Shown: positions 1-9,515, counted from the stretch's first letter. The stretch is 64,000 bases of DNA from Methylophaga sp. (GCA_002706095.1 PAJP01000025.1:186001-250000); one strand, 5' to 3'. Notes: generated by a model not told the origin, from the sequence alone. Made by a program: numbers and translations.

Positions 1-553
1 GCCCATTATAGTAACGCCATGATGGGCGTAAGCCTGGCCCGTAATACGGGCCATAGGCGAACGGGTCATAATAATAAGGATGACTCCGCCAATAAGGATC
101 ACGCGAATAGTCAGCTTGCGTCCAGCGGTACAATTCAGAAGAGATCACAACCGGTAAGCTCATTGATTTCTTATCGATTGTGACGGTCTCTTTATTCTCA
201 ACCGTGCCGGCAACAGTGATTAATGTACCCGCTTTATAGATATAAGGATCGATAAAACTTTCAGAATGAATTAAAAACCGTCCTTGGCTGACACCATCAC
301 TATCCGGTCTTCCAAAACTATTCAGTGGAAACTGTACAACATGAATCGTTGAGCCATTATCATCATTTTCCACTTTAACGACTTGTCCCCCCCAACGTAT
401 CACTTCACCTTTGTGCTGTTCAGCTTCAACAGCGACCTGACTTAACTGCCAGTCAGGGCTTGGGGCTTCTTTAATCGCCATTGGCAAATTACTACATGCG
501 CTCAGCAGTAACATTAATAGAGGAAATAAAGCACGCATTGCTTGTACCTTCAT
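1..553 (-). CDS. Slp-family outer membrane lipoprotein (3' end beyond window)
   Basis: The reading frame is open from the left edge to an ATG at 553 (a second in-frame ATG lies at 538), so the C-terminus is missing. The N-terminus is a short hydrophobic signal ending in a lipobox (LLSAC), so the protein should be lipid-anchored. The body contains the Slp/YeaY hallmarks: a GEVIRWGG segment, a GRFLI segment and a beta-rich region with TVAGTV. The visible C-terminal part is rich in Tyr, Pro and Gly. Slp proteins are starvation or stationary-phase outer membrane lipoproteins whose biochemical role is unclear. The gene is co-directional with, and downstream of, the large GGDEF/EAL gene. Confidence 0.8.
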   Translation of the reverse strand, partial: MKVQAMRALFPLLMLLLSACSNLPMAIKEAPSPDWQLSQVAVEAEQHKGEVIRWGGQVVKVENDDNGSTIHVVQFPLNSFGRPDSDGVSQGRFLIHSESFIDPYIYKAGTLITVAGTVENKETVTIDKKSMSLPVVISSELYRWTQADYSRDPYWRSHPYYYDPFAYGPYYGPGLRPSWRYYNG

Positions 554-611
554 TTGTTCAATAGCTGTGTGACCAGAGCGGTATTCTGTTAGTTCAGTTC
601 AACAGCGTCTT

Positions 612-3600
612 TCATTGCAGGGATTTTCCAGTCTCTAAAGTAGCGATGAGCGACAGTAACTCCTGATAGAGTTTATCGAACTCATCTAGAAACGCTCTGG
701 CTTCCCCCATCTTGTCAGCAAGTGCATATTCCCGCATTGTTATCGCCAAGTTATGCCATTTCAGATGCGTTGCAACCAACTCATCTAACCATTCGTGCTC
801 GAACAGGTTCTGATTCTTTACGCGTTCAACCCACGTGCCACAATGACAGTAATGCACATCCATAATTGGCCATTGTGGTGATTGAGCCGTATCACTGCTC
901 TCATCAAAGTTACTCAAAAACACTTGTCGCCAGCGTTCAAGCGTTAGCATGAAAAACCGTAATGCCTTCTGTCTTGGTGTAAGTGATAAACGAGATGCTG
1001 ATACCCAGCCTAATTCAGCATGATAATGTCTGAGCCACGACATCACTTCATCGCTTGGCATGGGTCTGGCTATGCCATAGCCCTGAGCGTTTTCGCAGCC
1101 AATCAACAACAACATTAATCCATGCTCGACCGTCTCAACACCTTCTGCAATGACTTGTCTGTCGAACGCTTCAGCCAGACCGGTCACACCATCAACAATC
1201 GTATAGTCCTGTGGATCATCAAGCATGTCACGAATAAAGCTTTGGTCGATTTTAATCGTATCGGCACTCAAGTGACGTAAATGTGTCAGTGAGGAGTAGC
1301 CAGTACCAAAATCATCCAATGCCACTGATACACCAATGGAATCCTTGCATTGCCTTATGACCTTGGTGATGGCCCCAATATCACCTAGAGCGGTGGTTTC
1401 GACTATTTCCAGTTGTAGGTATTCCGGCCCAATATCGGGATACTCGGCCAGTAACGTCTCCATGTCACTTACAAAGGCATCAGATTGTAAATGGTAAGAG
1501 GCAATGTTGACACTGATGGAGATCATATACCCTTGCTGGTGTAGGAACTGGAGTTGCTTGAGTGCTTGCTGCAAAACCCACCGTCCGATCTCAATTTCTA
1601 GTTCGCTGTCAGCAATCACAGGCAAGAACTTGAGCGGTGTTAATAATCCCCTCGTTGGATGCTGCCAACGTATCAGTGCTTCCATGCCAAAAACTTCACC
1701 ATTTGTCATGTTCACTTTTGGTTGATAGAACAAACAGAACTCATCGGTTTTTAAGGCCTGACGGATATCATGCAACAGCTGTTGTTTTTCTATAGTCAGC
1801 TGATTATCGGCTGGGTTGAATAGCTGGTAATGATTCCGACCAGATAATTTTGCCTGGTACATACTTTGATCAGCATGGCGGAGTAGCGTGTCCAGATCAT
1901 CGCTTTCCTGTGTATAAAAACTAACCCCACTGGAAGCACTGATAGTCAGGCGTAAATCATCTACGTAGTATGGCTGAGCAATAGAGTGGTGTATCCGTTT
2001 CAACATGTCTTCACATTCCTGTAAAGACTCCACATCACGAAAGATGATGGCAAACTCATCACCACCAAACCTTGAGATGGTATCTTCTTCCCGAACATTG
2101 TTTCGTAAGCGATTAGCCACCTCAATTAGCAGCTGATCGCCAACATCATGTCCATAGGTATCATTGACCGGCTTAAAATCATCGAGATCCAGAAAGCAAA
2201 TTGCCAGCATCGTTTTTGCACGTTTACAATGCGCCACTGCCTGTAAGAAACGATCAGCCAGCAAGGCACGATTGGGAAGCTTAGTCAGCACGTCATAATG
2301 GGCCATCAATTCCAAGGTATCTTGCTGCTGTTTGGCATTGGTAATATCTGAAAACAATCCGACAAAATGACGTGTTGCACCGTCGTCATCAGTCAATGAT
2401 GAGACCGTTAACAACTCTGCATAAAGCTCACCATTTTTCCTGCAGTTCCATACCTCTCCCTGCCAATAGCCATGGTCGCTGATGGATTTCCACATGTTCT
2501 GAAAGAACTCAGGCGAGTGCTTTCCGGAACTCAATAAGTGAGGTGTCTGACCTATCGCCTCTTCACGACTATAGCCTGTGATATGACTAAAGGCGGGGTT
2601 CACATCGGTGATCACGCCTTTGGTATCCGTGATCATGATGGCTTCATGAGCCTGATTAAAGACCCGTGAAGAAAAACGTAGCTGCTCTTCAGCCTCTTTA
2701 CGCACAGTGATGTCATAAATCACCAGCAAGGTCTCATCTCCAAGCGTATTCTCAACTACGGATGAGCTGACCAGGGCTACTCGAGGTTTGCCTTTTTTCG
2801 TCTCAATATCAATCTCGAAAGCATGACTCATACTACTGATATGAGCATTCTCTTGAGAGAAATCATGTTTTGATTTTTCCCTTTGTTGCTGTACCAGAAA
2901 CATGAGCCTTTTCCAGTTAGGTAAGGTTTCAATGTTATCCAGATCGTAACCAAAGGTTTCTTTAAATGACTGATTGATAAACATCACTCGCTGCTGCTTA
3001 TCCAACAAAATGTAAGGAACAGGTGAAGATTGAATCAGACTGCGGTATTTGTAATTTGCGATTGATGCCATCAAAACAAAACGAATAATGATGGCTGCCA
3101 ATAAAAAGATAAAAACGGTCACACCATAAACCGTCAGTACCTCATGCCAGTATGCTTTGGGTAAAGTCGACCAGCCACCTTTTGGTTCAGCCGCCAGTAT
3201 CCACTCTCCCTCAGGCAGCTTAAGTGTTTGGCTCAATGTGGGCTGTTGGAATAAAGCAGGGTCACCATAAAACACAGCGCCTTGTCGCCCTAAGCCATCC
3301 TTCCCCCTGATAGCTAATTCAAAAGGCAGGTCCTGGTTCAAGCCGACTTTATTAAAAAATGCTTTGATATCAATGACAGCAGAAATCAGACCCCAGAAAT
3401 ATTCCTCACCGGTTTTATCATTCTGTAAAAAAACAGGCACACGGGTAATCAGGCCTGTACCACCTTGTTTTAATTCTAGTGGACCGGCCAACACCAGTTC
3501 ACGTGTTCGCCTTGCTCGGTCAGCTGCTTCAAACTGCTCAGGTTCTTCACGGTAGTTCAGCCCTAACGCATCTTCATTACCCTTTATCGGATAGATGTAT

Positions 3601-3932
3601 GAAATCACCATATCTGGTGCCGCGGCGATATTCCGAATCTCCAGGTCGTCATTGACCAGATAACTCACTGCTGAAGCAAACTGTGCTTGCGACAGCTCCT
3701 GGTTCACAGCAAATAGGCTGGGAAGGCCTCGAACAAGTTGTATATGCCCCTGTAACTCGGAACTGATACGGTTGTTATATTCGGAGAGTAACTCCTGAGT
3801 ATTGGCGTATAGCTGAGATTTGTAGTTTTCGGTGACACCTTGACTGATAAACGTCGCGACTGAGATGCAGATCACAGCCAGTACAGCCAATATGCTATAG
3901 AATGCCATTTTTGTGTAACTGCTAATATGCAT
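612..3932 (-). CDS. CHASE-PAS-PAS-GGDEF-EAL cyclic-di-GMP signalling protein
   Basis: A 1106-residue inner membrane protein. A transmembrane helix (about residues 9-31) precedes a periplasmic CHASE-type sensor (about 45-240), a second helix (about 268-290), two PAS/PAC domains (about 300-535), a GGDEF domain and an EAL domain. The cyclase site reads SRFGGDEF and is preceded at the right distance by an RxxD inhibitory site (REED), so product inhibition is plausible. The EAL domain keeps EALIRW, the DDFGTGYSS loop, IKID and AEGVET, so both cyclase and phosphodiesterase look intact. About 120 C-terminal residues contain HYCHCGTW followed by HLKWH, reminiscent of a zinc-binding CZB domain; this last assignment is tentative. 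The ligand is unknown. Confidence 0.92.
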   Translation of the reverse strand: MHISSYTKMAFYSILAVLAVICISVATFISQGVTENYKSQLYANTQELLSEYNNRISSELQGHIQLVRGLPSLFAVNQELSQAQFASAVSYLVNDDLEIRNIAAAPDMVISYIYPIKGNEDALGLNYREEPEQFEAADRARRTRELVLAGPLELKQGGTGLITRVPVFLQNDKTGEEYFWGLISAVIDIKAFFNKVGLNQDLPFELAIRGKDGLGRQGAVFYGDPALFQQPTLSQTLKLPEGEWILAAEPKGGWSTLPKAYWHEVLTVYGVTVFIFLLAAIIIRFVLMASIANYKYRSLIQSSPVPYILLDKQQRVMFINQSFKETFGYDLDNIETLPNWKRLMFLVQQQREKSKHDFSQENAHISSMSHAFEIDIETKKGKPRVALVSSSVVENTLGDETLLVIYDITVRKEAEEQLRFSSRVFNQAHEAIMITDTKGVITDVNPAFSHITGYSREEAIGQTPHLLSSGKHSPEFFQNMWKSISDHGYWQGEVWNCRKNGELYAELLTVSSLTDDDGATRHFVGLFSDITNAKQQQDTLELMAHYDVLTKLPNRALLADRFLQAVAHCKRAKTMLAICFLDLDDFKPVNDTYGHDVGDQLLIEVANRLRNNVREEDTISRFGGDEFAIIFRDVESLQECEDMLKRIHHSIAQPYYVDDLRLTISASSGVSFYTQESDDLDTLLRHADQSMYQAKLSGRNHYQLFNPADNQLTIEKQQLLHDIRQALKTDEFCLFYQPKVNMTNGEVFGMEALIRWQHPTRGLLTPLKFLPVIADSELEIEIGRWVLQQALKQLQFLHQQGYMISISVNIASYHLQSDAFVSDMETLLAEYPDIGPEYLQLEIVETTALGDIGAITKVIRQCKDSIGVSVALDDFGTGYSSLTHLRHLSADTIKIDQSFIRDMLDDPQDYTIVDGVTGLAEAFDRQVIAEGVETVEHGLMLLLIGCENAQGYGIARPMPSDEVMSWLRHYHAELGWVSASRLSLTPRQKALRFFMLTLERWRQVFLSNFDESSDTAQSPQWPIMDVHYCHCGTWVERVKNQNLFEHEWLDELVATHLKWHNLAITMREYALADKMGEARAFLDEFDKLYQELLSLIATLETGKSLQ

Positions 3933-4191
3933 AAACGACTATCATCTTAACCAACTGAAATATAACCCCTTTTATGAAGATAGCTCTCGCAAATCATGCA
4001 CAAAAACAATACGCATTCGCTGTGCTACTGCATTGATACGACACAAGCTCTCCCTACAATGCTTGCAACAGATGCATTAATACCACATATTAACGTGTAT
4101 ACGATTGATTAGCATAGCAATATCTACACATCAAATGGTAATTCAAAGATAGTGTTTTCCTGAATGAATCGGTGACCCAAAGCGAACAGAA

Positions 4192-4992
4192 TTGAACAAC
4201 CAGAATCAGTATCGACCTAATATGAAAAAACAAAGCGGTGGCATACCTCGGTATCTAGCTACTTTCGCAGACTTGATGACGCTATTGCTTTGCTTCTTTG
4301 TATTACTGTTGAGCATGGCCGAAATAGATGCGCTGAAATATAAAGTTGTTGTACGCTCCATGGAAAATGCCTTTGGCGTCAAAAAAGAAACGCCAGATCA
4401 GATCATCAAAGCCACCAGCATCATTAAACAAACCTTTTCGCCCGCTCCTACTGATACACCCTCGCCCCTCTCAAAGATTTTTCAGGAAAGTGTCAATGAC
4501 GAGCACGCCATAAAAATTCATGATGCCAATTTGTACCAACGGGCAAAATTGAATAGTCTGATGGCTACACTGCAGAAAAAATTTGTTAAAGCGATCACAG
4601 CAGGGCAGCTGAGTCTTGAAACCATTGAAGACAGAGTCATTATTCGTATTAATGAAAATGCGTCTTTTCCTTCTGGACAGGCAACGCTAAAACAAGGCAT
4701 ATTGCCAGTTCTGGCTCACATTTCTGATGTACTCACGGAACTGAATACGACATTTGTAGTCGCAGGACATACAGACAATGTGCCACTCAGTAACCTGAAT
4801 TATCGGTCAAACTGGGAGTTATCTGCCGCCAGAGCGACATCAGTCGTACACGCACTGCTGCGTAATAGCGAGTTGACTCCCGAACAGTTTAGAGTGGAAG
4901 CGTATGCAGATACCAGACCCATTCGCTCAAATCTGACATCGCAAGGGCGCGCTATGAATCGTCGGGTTGAAATTGGCATCATTACCCCATAG
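4192..4992 (+). CDS. MotB/PomB-like flagellar stator protein with OmpA domain (orphan)
   Basis: A 266-residue protein from a TTG start; an ATG ten codons later (4222) is the alternative, and neither has a convincing Shine-Dalgarno sequence. The N-terminus has the MotB signature: a short cytosolic lead, then one membrane helix starting ATFADLMTLLLCFFVLLLS, whose Asp corresponds to the ion-carrying residue of stators. The C-terminal half is an OmpA-like peptidoglycan-binding domain (VAGHTDNVPL, ELSAARA, NRRVEIGI). Stator B subunits work with a MotA/PomA partner, but no such gene is next to it here and no flagellar gene occurs in the window. It could be a second stator subunit whose partner is elsewhere, or a gliding or anchoring protein. 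Confidence 0.85.
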   Translation: MNNQNQYRPNMKKQSGGIPRYLATFADLMTLLLCFFVLLLSMAEIDALKYKVVVRSMENAFGVKKETPDQIIKATSIIKQTFSPAPTDTPSPLSKIFQESVNDEHAIKIHDANLYQRAKLNSLMATLQKKFVKAITAGQLSLETIEDRVIIRINENASFPSGQATLKQGILPVLAHISDVLTELNTTFVVAGHTDNVPLSNLNYRSNWELSAARATSVVHALLRNSELTPEQFRVEAYADTRPIRSNLTSQGRAMNRRVEIGIITP

Positions 4993-5073
4993 CGGTAGAC
5001 TGAATTATCACTATATAATCGAAAACAACAGAACACAGATCGGCCCCCTGAAACCAACGGATAAGGACGCATC

Positions 5074-6714
5074 ATGAAAACATCAGACCTACTCGTCAAA
5101 GCACTCGAAAACGAAGGGGTCGAATATATCTTCGGCATCCCCGGCGAAGAAAATCTGGATTTTCTTGATTCTTTAAAACATTCCTCTATCAGGCTGATTA
5201 TTACCCGTCATGAACAAGGGGCGGGCTTTATGGCCGCCAACTACGGACGATTAACAGGCAAACCCGGTGTCTGTTTATCCACTCTCGGGCCCGGAGCCAC
5301 CAATCTGGTCACCCCGGCCGCCTACGCACAACTAGGTGGCATGCCTATGTTGATCATTACCGGTCAGAAACCCATTAAAGAGAGTAAACAAGCCCTGTTT
5401 CAGATTGTGGACGTCGTAAATATGATGCGTCCTATTACCAAGTTCACTAAACAAGTCGTGCATGGCAGCACCATCGCTGCAACTGTTCGAGAAGCTTTCC
5501 GGATTGCCGTTGAAGAAAGACCAGGCGCGGTTCATATTGAACTGCCAGAAGACATTGCCGCAGAAGAAGCCCATCAGCGCATCTATACGGTGGAAACTAT
5601 CCGTCGCCCTGATGCGGATAACCGCACGATTCAGCACGCATTGAAAATGATAGAAGAGGCGTCAATGCCTCTGCTACTGATTGGTGCCGGCGCCAACCGG
5701 AAACGTGCCAGTGCCGCACTGACAAAATTTGTCGAACATACCGGTATTCCTTTTTTCAACACGCAACTGGGTAAAGGCGTGATTGATGAGCGACATGACA
5801 GCTACCTGGGTACTGCTGCTTTATCTGAATCTGACTTTCTACATTGTGCTATCGAGCGCGCTGACCTCATTATCAATGTGGGTCACGATGAAGTAGAAAA
5901 GCCGCCTTTCTTTATGAAAGATGGCGGGGCTCAAGTCATCCACATTAATTTCCATGCAGCAGAGATTGATCCGGTCTATTTCCCTCAGCTCGATGTGGTT
6001 GGTGATATTGCTACCTCGATTAACCGCCTTCGTGCCGGGCTTGAAGTGCAACCGCACTGGGACTTTTCTTACTATTACAGAGTCAAACAGGAAGTCAACG
6101 AGCGGCTATCTAAATACAGTGACGATGAGCGCTTCCCTATTCTGCCGCAAAGTGCTGTTCGCATTATCCGAGAGGCGATGGGAGAGGAAGATATTCTCGC
6201 GCTGGATAACGGTGTATATAAAATCTGGTTTGCACGCAATTATCCAAGCTATTACTACAACTCTCTGTTACTCGACAATGCCCTCGCCACCATGGGCGCA
6301 GGCTTGCCCACCGCAATGATGGCAAAAATGCTGAATCCGGATCAAAAAGTCATGGCTGTCTGTGGTGATGGCGGCTTTATGATGAACTCACAAGAAATGG
6401 AAACAGCCGTAAGATTAGGCTTAGATTTAGTGGTGCTGATTTTCAATGATAATGCCTATGGCATGATCAAATGGAAACAAGAAGGCATGGGCTTTGACGA
6501 TTATGGCCTCAATTTTAATAACCCGGATTTTGTGAAATATGCTGACAGTTATGGCGCTTTTGGCCACAGACCCACCAGTCATGCTGAGTTCATTAAAACG
6601 CTGGATTACGCCCTCAATGCTAAAGGGGTGCATCTGATTGATCTGGCTGTTGATTATTCATTGAACTATTCCATCCTCAGTGAGGGTCTGAAACAAAAAA
6701 TCTGTATTTTATAA
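5074..6714 (+). CDS. Acetolactate synthase-like thiamine diphosphate enzyme
   Basis: A 546-residue ThDP enzyme with the three usual domains: PYR with the activating Glu in TRHEQGAGFMA, a central domain, and PP with the GDGGFM...NDNAYG cofactor motif (about residues 425-460). Overall layout matches catabolic (AlsS-type) acetolactate synthases and related carboligases, which condense two pyruvates or use other 2-oxoacids. No small regulatory subunit follows, which fits the catabolic or an altered-substrate type. The start is preceded by AAGGA. An aldehyde dehydrogenase follows after 12 nt, so the two are surely one transcript; no acetolactate decarboxylase is present. The substrate is uncertain. 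Confidence 0.85.
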   Translation: MKTSDLLVKALENEGVEYIFGIPGEENLDFLDSLKHSSIRLIITRHEQGAGFMAANYGRLTGKPGVCLSTLGPGATNLVTPAAYAQLGGMPMLIITGQKPIKESKQALFQIVDVVNMMRPITKFTKQVVHGSTIAATVREAFRIAVEERPGAVHIELPEDIAAEEAHQRIYTVETIRRPDADNRTIQHALKMIEEASMPLLLIGAGANRKRASAALTKFVEHTGIPFFNTQLGKGVIDERHDSYLGTAALSESDFLHCAIERADLIINVGHDEVEKPPFFMKDGGAQVIHINFHAAEIDPVYFPQLDVVGDIATSINRLRAGLEVQPHWDFSYYYRVKQEVNERLSKYSDDERFPILPQSAVRIIREAMGEEDILALDNGVYKIWFARNYPSYYYNSLLLDNALATMGAGLPTAMMAKMLNPDQKVMAVCGDGGFMMNSQEMETAVRLGLDLVVLIFNDNAYGMIKWKQEGMGFDDYGLNFNNPDFVKYADSYGAFGHRPTSHAEFIKTLDYALNAKGVHLIDLAVDYSLNYSILSEGLKQKICIL

Positions 6715-6726
6715 GGAGCTTATATA

Positions 6727-8178
6727 ATGACCACGCCCCATTTTCCGTTGAAGATCGCTGGTTTATCCAAAACGGATGCTTCCAGGGCCGAAGTCTTCTC
6801 GCCCTTCAATGAACAATTACTCGGTACTGTCGAACAAGCAGATAAAGCGGATATTGAAACGGCATTAAGTACGGCTCATGATCTTTACAAAGATCGCTCA
6901 CAATGGCTCCCCGTTGTTAAACGCATTGCTATTCTGGAAAAAGCCGTTGAGCTCATGAAGGCGGATGCTGAGAGCCTGGCTATCGGTGCCGCTGAAGAAG
7001 GTGGTAAACCACTTATCGACTCGCAGGTTGAAATGGCACGCTGTATTGATAGCATTCGAGCCTGCATCGATGGATTGCGTAATGATGCCCCTCATACTAT
7101 TCCCATGGGTATCAACCCGGCTTCGCAACATCGTTTAACAACCATACGTAAAGAGCCAATTGGTGTGGTGGTTGCTATCAGTGCCTTTAACCACCCACTT
7201 AACCTTATAGCCCACCAGGTGGGTCCAGCGATTGCGACGGGTTGTCCAGTCATTGTAAAACCTGCTGAAAAAACACCTTTATCCTGTTTTCGCTTAGTGG
7301 AGATATTCCACAAAGCCGGTTTACCGGAAGGTTGGTGCCAGGCGTTACTTACAGAAAGTCACGAAGATACCGAATCTCTGGTCACAGATGACCGTGTGGC
7401 ATTTCTGAGTTTTATCGGCAGCGCCAAAGTGGGTTGGTATTTACGCTCTAAACTCGCACCAGGCACACGTTGTGCGCTGGAACACGGTGGTGTCGCCCCG
7501 GTTATTGTGACTGAAGACGCTGATATTGACGCGGCTGTTCCCGGTCTCAGTAAAGGCAGTTTTTATCATGCAGGACAAGTGTGTGTATCAGTACAACGAA
7601 TCTATGCGCATCGTTCTATAGCCAGACAGCTGGCAGAAAAATTGGCAGCAGCGGCTAAACAGCTCAAGGTAGGTGACCCGGTATCTGCTGATACCGAAGT
7701 GGGTCCTATCATCAAAAAAAGTGAATTAACCCGGATAGATAACTGGGTCAAAGAAGCGATCGATGCCGGTGCGGAATGTCTGTGTGGTGCCAAGGCACTG
7801 GATGATAACTGCTATGCACCAACCGTGTTATTTAACCCACCCGCTGATGCAAAAGTGACCACGTCGGAGGTCTTCGGCCCGGTGGTAAATGTGTATCCAT
7901 TTGACGAGGTTGATGATGCGTTGGCCGCGGCGAACAGCCTACCCTTTGCATTTCAGGCCTCGGTCTACAGTCGTGAATTAAACGCAGCCATGTATGTGGC
8001 TGATAAACTCGACGCATCTGCTGTGATGATCAATGAACATACCGCGTTTCGTGTCGACTGGATGCCGTTTGCCGGCTTGAAACATTCAGGCTTGGGAACG
8101 GGGGGTATTCCTTACACCATGGAAGATATGCAAGTGGAAAAAATGGTTGTCATCACCTCTAAAGGTATTTCTGCCTAG
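6727..8178 (+). CDS. NAD(P)-dependent aldehyde dehydrogenase
   Basis: A 483-residue ALDH superfamily protein. The nucleophilic Cys lies in HAGQVCVSVQR, the general-base Glu in ALEHGG, and the cofactor segment around ISAFNHPLNLIAHQVGPA and FIGSAKVG is intact. These features resemble the lactaldehyde/phosphonoacetaldehyde/non-phosphorylating glyceraldehyde-3-phosphate group. A strong AAGGAG Shine-Dalgarno sits 8 nt before the ATG. It is second in an operon with the acetolactate synthase-like gene, which suggests it oxidises an aldehyde made or used by that enzyme. A terminator-like hairpin follows at once, inside the start of the next reading frame. Confidence 0.88.
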   Translation: MTTPHFPLKIAGLSKTDASRAEVFSPFNEQLLGTVEQADKADIETALSTAHDLYKDRSQWLPVVKRIAILEKAVELMKADAESLAIGAAEEGGKPLIDSQVEMARCIDSIRACIDGLRNDAPHTIPMGINPASQHRLTTIRKEPIGVVVAISAFNHPLNLIAHQVGPAIATGCPVIVKPAEKTPLSCFRLVEIFHKAGLPEGWCQALLTESHEDTESLVTDDRVAFLSFIGSAKVGWYLRSKLAPGTRCALEHGGVAPVIVTEDADIDAAVPGLSKGSFYHAGQVCVSVQRIYAHRSIARQLAEKLAAAAKQLKVGDPVSADTEVGPIIKKSELTRIDNWVKEAIDAGAECLCGAKALDDNCYAPTVLFNPPADAKVTTSEVFGPVVNVYPFDEVDDALAAANSLPFAFQASVYSRELNAAMYVADKLDASAVMINEHTAFRVDWMPFAGLKHSGLGTGGIPYTMEDMQVEKMVVITSKGISA

Positions 8179-8179
8179 C

Positions 8180-8644
8180 ATGTTCACGCCATCACTTAAG
8201 GCACTATCGACGATAGTGCCTTATTTTCTTGTGTTTGTGAGTCTCTTAGCAGCAGAAAGTCATGCCCAGACCGATGTGCGAGCCGTCACTAAACCTAACG
8301 TAAAAGAATTTGCTCCACTGACTACCAGCAAGTTATCGTCTCTAACGCTTAAGCCAGCGGGTTGTATCCAGAAAACTGAAACGGTGAGCTTGTTAGGTAA
8401 GCTGAGCGAAGCGCCTACAGGGTGGGCACTGAAATCGGGAGACAAGTGGTTCACCCTGGACAATACAAAAGTCAGTGATAATCAGTATTTACTCGAGCTT
8501 CCCGAAGCCGGTCTCACAGCCGGACAGAGTTATCCCCTGTATGTCGTTAACGCGAATAATAAAAAAGACTCGGGATTAAAAATCACTATCTGCCCCGCCT
8601 TCACACTTTTACCATTAATCCCAGCCGACACTAAAACTGATTAA
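8180..8644 (+). CDS. Small exported protein of unknown function
   Basis: A 154-residue frame beginning with ATG one base after the aldehyde dehydrogenase stop; an in-frame start at 8147 lies inside that gene and is less likely. Residues 1-30 form a credible signal peptide ending SHAQ. The mature part is about 125 residues with two Cys (GCIQK and TICPAF) that may form a disulfide, and a Lys/Ser/Thr-rich, beta-looking composition. I do not recognise a family. A 10-bp hairpin with a T-rich tail lies inside the signal-peptide codons, so expression may depend on readthrough. The 3' end overlaps the convergent hydrolase gene by 14 nt. Confidence 0.6.
   Translation: MFTPSLKALSTIVPYFLVFVSLLAAESHAQTDVRAVTKPNVKEFAPLTTSKLSSLTLKPAGCIQKTETVSLLGKLSEAPTGWALKSGDKWFTLDNTKVSDNQYLLELPEAGLTAGQSYPLYVVNANNKKDSGLKITICPAFTLLPLIPADTKTD
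8198..8230 (+). terminator. Intrinsic terminator-like hairpin within coding sequence
   Basis: AAGGCACTAT (8198-8207) and ATAGTGCCTT (8213-8222) form a perfect 10-bp stem with a 5-nt loop, followed by ATTTTCTT. It sits 20 nt after the aldehyde dehydrogenase stop, where an operon terminator would be expected, but is within the first codons of the next reading frame. Confidence 0.65.
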
Positions 8645-9515
8645 TAAACGCGATTATCGTTTGTCTCAATTCATCGCTGCCTCTCAGAGGTTTAGCCAAA
8701 TGTGACACCATGGCAACGTGATTTAAATCGTCAAACTCAACCAGTTCAACAGCACCGTTTTTCTGCTTAATTTTCGTTGCCAGATTGACACTGTTTTTAG
8801 GTAAGACCGTGCGGTCCTTATTGCCAACCATCAAGAGCATCGGAGGATTATTTCCTTCCACAAAATGAATAGGTTGGCTTTGCCAACGTTGTTTTTCCGG
8901 ACCAAATATCTGCTTTAGACGGTCACTTTGCAATGGTAAGAAGTCATAAGGGCCTGCCAACCCGATCATGGCTGTGACGTCTGTCGGCTGATGATCATAT
9001 TTCGCTAAATAGGTGGCATCCAGACTGAGTAATGCAGCGATATGCGCACCGGCGGAATGCCCAGCGATAGTCACATGTCCCGCCTCTCCACCATATTCAT
9101 TAATATGCTTCAATACCCAGGTCACAGCACGGGCACCATCATCCACAAACGCGGGAAAGACGACTTCTGGGTATAAGCGATAGTCAGGAATCACGACAAT
9201 ATAACCGGCAGAGGTGAGCGCCTCGGCAACAAACTTATAATCAGCTTTGCTGCCAGAATCCCAGCTACCGCCATAAAAGAAGACGACAGTCTTCAATGGA
9301 TGATCTGATCTCGTGTGGGCAGGTAAATAAATGTCTAATTTTTGCCTGCTCTCATCACCATAGGCTTTATCCGCTAGTTTCTGATAGCCATTGTCTGGTA
9401 CAAGCGCATTCAATACAGTCACTGGCGAACAGGCCTGACATATTGAGACCAGGACCGCTGTCACTGTGCTTCGAAGCACATGTCGACACGTTTTACTCAT
9501 GCAATTTTCACTCAT
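8631..9515 (-). CDS. Exported alpha/beta-hydrolase (esterase/lipase family)
   Basis: A 294-residue alpha/beta-hydrolase of the carboxylesterase/BD-FAE type. It shows the oxyanion segment FYGGSW, the nucleophile elbow GHSAGAH, a likely acid Asp in VGNKDRTV and the catalytic His in LNHVAM. The N-terminus is hydrophobic with a Cys (CQAC) where a lipidation site could lie, though the lipobox is not canonical, so export is likely and lipidation uncertain. An alternative ATG lies five codons downstream of the chosen start. The natural ester substrate cannot be told from sequence. It stands alone, convergent with the small exported protein. Confidence 0.85.
   Translation of the reverse strand: MSENCMSKTCRHVLRSTVTAVLVSICQACSPVTVLNALVPDNGYQKLADKAYGDESRQKLDIYLPAHTRSDHPLKTVVFFYGGSWDSGSKADYKFVAEALTSAGYIVVIPDYRLYPEVVFPAFVDDGARAVTWVLKHINEYGGEAGHVTIAGHSAGAHIAALLSLDATYLAKYDHQPTDVTAMIGLAGPYDFLPLQSDRLKQIFGPEKQRWQSQPIHFVEGNNPPMLLMVGNKDRTVLPKNSVNLATKIKQKNGAVELVEFDDLNHVAMVSHLAKPLRGSDELRQTIIAFINQF

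Noticed and set aside
4800-5138. 112-codon minus-strand frame across the motB-like end and the carboligase start
   Set aside because: It overlaps two well-supported plus-strand genes and has no recognisable features.
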